Of a stretch of DNA of 6,986 bases, positions 4,953 to 6,986 are shown in pieces. Within the stretch, counting starts at the first letter, position 1; the number at the start of each line of letters is the position of its first letter. The position numbers and the translations under genes were made by a program. Location of the stretch: assembly GCA_023484185.1 (NCBI GenBank), contig JAMDBC010000104.1:1-6986 (forward strand), written 5' to 3'. Origin of the DNA: Chloroflexota bacterium (GTDB lineage Bacteria; Chloroflexota; Anaerolineae; Anaerolineales; Villigracilaceae). The notes beneath the pieces are model-generated. The model saw nothing but the letters and a program-made list of their open reading frames with translations, did no database searches and had not been told where the DNA came from.

Positions 4953-5687
4953 ATGGATTTTGCGCCGGAGCTTCTTCAATTTTTGCGGAAGGCTAATTAC
5001 ACCGCTGTGTTGACCGGCGCCGGAGTCTCACAAGAGAGCGGGCTCCGCACCTTTCGCGACGCGCAGACCGGTTTGTGGGCACGGCATAGGCCTGAAGATC
5101 TGGCTTCGCCCGAAGCTTTCGCCCGCGACCCGAAGCTCGTCTGGGATTGGTATGCCTGGCGTCGTGAAACCATCAAGGAGGTGCGCCCCAATCCCGGACA
5201 TTATGCTTTGGTTGAGATGGCGCGGCGCATTTCTCAATTTACCCTCATAACTCAAAATGTTGACGGCTTGCATGTTATGGCGGGCAGTCCGCAAGTGATC
5301 GAATTGCATGGGAATATTCAGCAGGTGCGATGTTCGGAGTGTGAACAATTCGTCGAAGAGTGGAATGATGATGGGATGGATGTTCCACGTTGTGCGGCTT
5401 GTGGCGGATTGCTCCGTCCACATGTGGTTTGGTTCGGTGAAGCCTTGCCGCGTGTCGAATTGGAATTGGCTGTCGAAGCCGCGCGGACCTGTGACATATT
5501 CTTCTCGATTGGCACATCCGGAGTCGTCCAGCCGGCCGCGACGCTGGCGTATGCCGCGCACAATCGCGGCGCAGTTGTGGTCGAGATCAACGCCGAGCCA
5601 ACGCCGCTCACGCCGAAAGCCGATTATTTCCTTCAAGGCAAGTCTGGTGAGATTCTGCCGGAACTTGTGAAAGCAGTCTGGGGATAA
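4953..5687 (+). CDS. cobB: Sir2-family NAD-dependent protein deacylase (CobB/SIRT5 type)
   Basis: Removes acyl groups from protein lysines using NAD, giving nicotinamide and O-acyl-ADP-ribose, in the cytoplasm. The 244-residue protein has the complete set of motifs: TGAGVSQESGLRTFRD (21-36), TQNVDGLH (100-107), ELHG with catalytic His119, a zinc site of CSEC (127-130) and CAAC (147-150), RPHVVWFGE (155-163), GTS (187-189) and VVEIN (209-213). Tyr67 and Arg70 (YAWR) match the Tyr-x-x-Arg that marks class III sirtuins and binds the acid group of succinyl-lysine in SIRT5 and CobB. Desuccinylase as well as deacetylase activity is therefore expected. The ATG at 4953 is one base after the stop of the upstream lipoprotein and has no Shine-Dalgarno site, so translation is probably coupled. 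A TTG at 4929 is possible but adds residues the family lacks. Confidence 0.95.
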   Translation: MDFAPELLQFLRKANYTAVLTGAGVSQESGLRTFRDAQTGLWARHRPEDLASPEAFARDPKLVWDWYAWRRETIKEVRPNPGHYALVEMARRISQFTLITQNVDGLHVMAGSPQVIELHGNIQQVRCSECEQFVEEWNDDGMDVPRCAACGGLLRPHVVWFGEALPRVELELAVEAARTCDIFFSIGTSGVVQPAATLAYAAHNRGAVVVEINAEPTPLTPKADYFLQGKSGEILPELVKAVWG

Positions 5688-5712
5688 AGATGGCGGGCTA
5701 AGCTATATATCT

Positions 5713-5808
5713 TCACGTCTTTGCGAGGGTGTTTTTTTTCCGAAGCAATCTCCCAATTTGCGGTGGGGATTGCTTCGCTGCGAAGAACAGCAGCTCGCAA
5801 TGACGTGA
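5713..5808. repeat. Palindromic intergenic repeat, MITE/REP-like
   Basis: This is a 96-bp element between two convergent genes. The outer arms, TCACGTCTTTGCGAG (5713-5727) and CTCGCAATGACGTGA (5794-5808), match in 14 of 15 positions as inverted repeats. The inner arms, CGAAGCAATCTCC (5741-5753) and GGGGATTGCTTCG (5765-5777), pair over 13 bases with one wobble. A run of eight T lies at 5732-5739. The sequence resembles the 'GTCATTGCGAG...GAAGCAATC' palindromes that are dispersed in many environmental bacterial genomes. No transposase is present. It could also fold as a two-way transcription end for both genes. Confidence 0.82.
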
Positions 5809-5821
5809 TATTTTTTATGGA

Positions 5822-6986
5822 TTACTTCAATACGATTCCCGAACGCGGCGGAATGGTCACGCGCAGGATGCCATCTTCTTTTTGGATCTCGGCCTGCCCG
5901 AAGAGAATCCGCTTCCTGCCCCGGCCCAGATCGGCCGCGGCGACTTCAAACCAGCGCGCCTCTTCGGCTGCATTCAGCGCAATGATGAGCGTTTCGCCCT
6001 CTGATGAGCGCTTGAAAGCGTAAACGCCCTCGGCGGAGTGTAGTCGTTGATATTTTCCCCAACGCAGCACATCATGAGTCTTGCGAAGAACGATCAACTC
6101 TTTGACGAAATCACGCAGCTCATGATTCCATTTTGACTCGTCCCACGGGAAAGACTTGCGACATTCCGGGTCGTGACGTCCGTCGAGGCCGATCTCGTCG
6201 CCGTAGAAAATGCATGGTGCGCCGGGATAGGTGAAGAGAAACGTCAGGGCCAGTTTAAGGCTGTTGAGGTCGCCGCCGGCACAGGTCAGGAAGCGAGGCG
6301 TGTCGTGGCTGTCGAGCAGGTTCAACTGAACGCGCGTCACGTCTGGGTGATACATCTCCAGAATCGAGTCGATCCGATCCGCGAACTGGTGAACGTCGAT
6401 CGGGTGGACGTTATCTTTGAATCCGCCCGCTTCGTGCGCGGCGTGGATGTCGAGATGCTCGCCTGTGAAGAAACTCAGGCAGGCGCTGGTAACGAGATAA
6501 TTCATGACGGCGTCGAACTGATCGCCTTGAAGCCAGCGATAGCCGTCCTGCCAGATTTCGCCGACAATATAGGCATCCGGATTGATGGCACGCACGCGGC
6601 GTCGAAATTCCTGCCAGAAAGAATCATCGTCAATTTCGCCGGGTACATCCAACCGCCAGCCATCGATACCGAACTTAATCCAATGTTCGGCGATGCCGAA
6701 AATAAATTCGCGCACGGCAGGCAAATTGGTGTTGAACTTGGGCAGGGCGGGCAGGTTCCACCAGGCTTTGTAGCCGATGGCGCTGAGACTATCCTCGCCA
6801 TGCTTCAATGCCTTGATCTCTTCCGCACCCGGATACGCGCCCCAGTGGCGTTTGCCATTTAAACGATCAGGGTCAAAATGGAACCAATCCTTGTAGGGTG
6901 AAGCCGCGCCGGTTTCGAGTACGTGATGGAATTGCCAAATGCCGCGGCTGGCGTGGTTGAAGACGCCATCCAGCACCACGCGCATA
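5822..6986 (-). CDS. GH13 alpha-amylase family enzyme, cyclomaltodextrinase/neopullulanase type; N-terminus cut by window edge
   Basis: Hydrolyses alpha-1,4 (and probably some alpha-1,6) bonds in maltooligosaccharides, cyclodextrins or pullulan, probably in the cytoplasm. Seen are 387 residues from an internal Met to the stop at 5822. All four GH13 regions are present, numbered from that Met: DGVFNH (6-11), GWRLDVPGE (109-117) with nucleophile Asp113, VGEIWQD (141-147) with acid/base Glu143, and LLDSHDTPRF (223-232) with Asp228. FYGDEIGLDGRHDPECRKSFPW (260-281) is typical of the GH13_20 group. A beta-rich C-terminal domain follows (about 310-387). The missing N-terminal part should include the start of the catalytic barrel and perhaps a CBM34 domain. 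The Met at 6985 is almost certainly internal, within the usual 'RGMRVVLDGVFNH'. It converges with sir2 across the palindromic repeat. Confidence 0.95.
   Translation of the reverse strand, partial: MRVVLDGVFNHASRGIWQFHHVLETGAASPYKDWFHFDPDRLNGKRHWGAYPGAEEIKALKHGEDSLSAIGYKAWWNLPALPKFNTNLPAVREFIFGIAEHWIKFGIDGWRLDVPGEIDDDSFWQEFRRRVRAINPDAYIVGEIWQDGYRWLQGDQFDAVMNYLVTSACLSFFTGEHLDIHAAHEAGGFKDNVHPIDVHQFADRIDSILEMYHPDVTRVQLNLLDSHDTPRFLTCAGGDLNSLKLALTFLFTYPGAPCIFYGDEIGLDGRHDPECRKSFPWDESKWNHELRDFVKELIVLRKTHDVLRWGKYQRLHSAEGVYAFKRSSEGETLIIALNAAEEARWFEVAAADLGRGRKRILFGQAEIQKEDGILRVTIPPRSGIVLK

Noticed and set aside
6173..6862. A 229-codon open frame on the plus strand opposite the GH13 gene
   Set aside because: It is fully antisense to a gene with all four GH13 catalytic regions, its translation has no recognisable motif, and long antisense frames are common at this base composition.

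Overview
The window looks like one short metagenomic contig: it cuts a gene at both ends and begins with an assembler-like inverted repeat. The gene style suggests Chloroflexota, probably Anaerolineae. The pointers are a secreted G5/3D-domain lipoprotein of a variant I associate with that phylum, a lipoprotein with a Thr/Pro-rich linker and a C-terminal Cys-bounded domain, about half G+C, and an intergenic palindromic repeat of the 'GAAGCAATC...GATTGCTTC' kind. This placement is inference from style, not from a search.

Layout. Positions 1-988 (minus) hold an acyl-CoA dehydrogenase that lacks its C-terminus. Its last 77 bases are a perfect inverted copy of 238-314, so its apparent end is not trustworthy. 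Positions 1034-3866 (minus) hold a compact cluster read in the order AadA-like nucleotidyltransferase, G5/3D cell-wall lipoprotein, rsmA (ksgA). The last two overlap by ATGA. Positions 3867-4261 carry no large gene. On the minus strand they hold an apparent regulatory leader for the nucleotidyltransferase: an extended -10 promoter, a Shine-Dalgarno plus five-codon leader ORF (MIISL), a long-range irregular helix, an 11-bp hairpin and an intrinsic terminator whose stem shares bases with that helix. Positions 4262-5687 (plus) hold a secreted lipoprotein and, one base later, a Sir2 deacylase of the CobB/SIRT5 type. Positions 5688-5821 hold a 96-bp palindromic repeat between convergent genes. Positions 5822-6986 (minus) hold the catalytic part of a GH13 cyclomaltodextrinase/neopullulanase-type enzyme, cut at its N-terminal side by the window edge.

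How it fits together. The most interesting region is 3866-4140. Its parts are those of a ribosome-controlled transcription attenuator placed before an antibiotic nucleotidyltransferase-like gene. Translation of the leader ORF would cover one arm of the antiterminator helix and allow termination; blocked translation would let the helix form and allow read-through. Downstream lies rsmA, which encodes the 16S rRNA dimethylase tied to kasugamycin sensitivity, so the cluster would join two ribosome-related functions to one cell-wall function. The other genes (fatty acid oxidation, protein deacylation, oligosaccharide hydrolysis) look like ordinary heterotrophic metabolism and have no evident link to the cluster.
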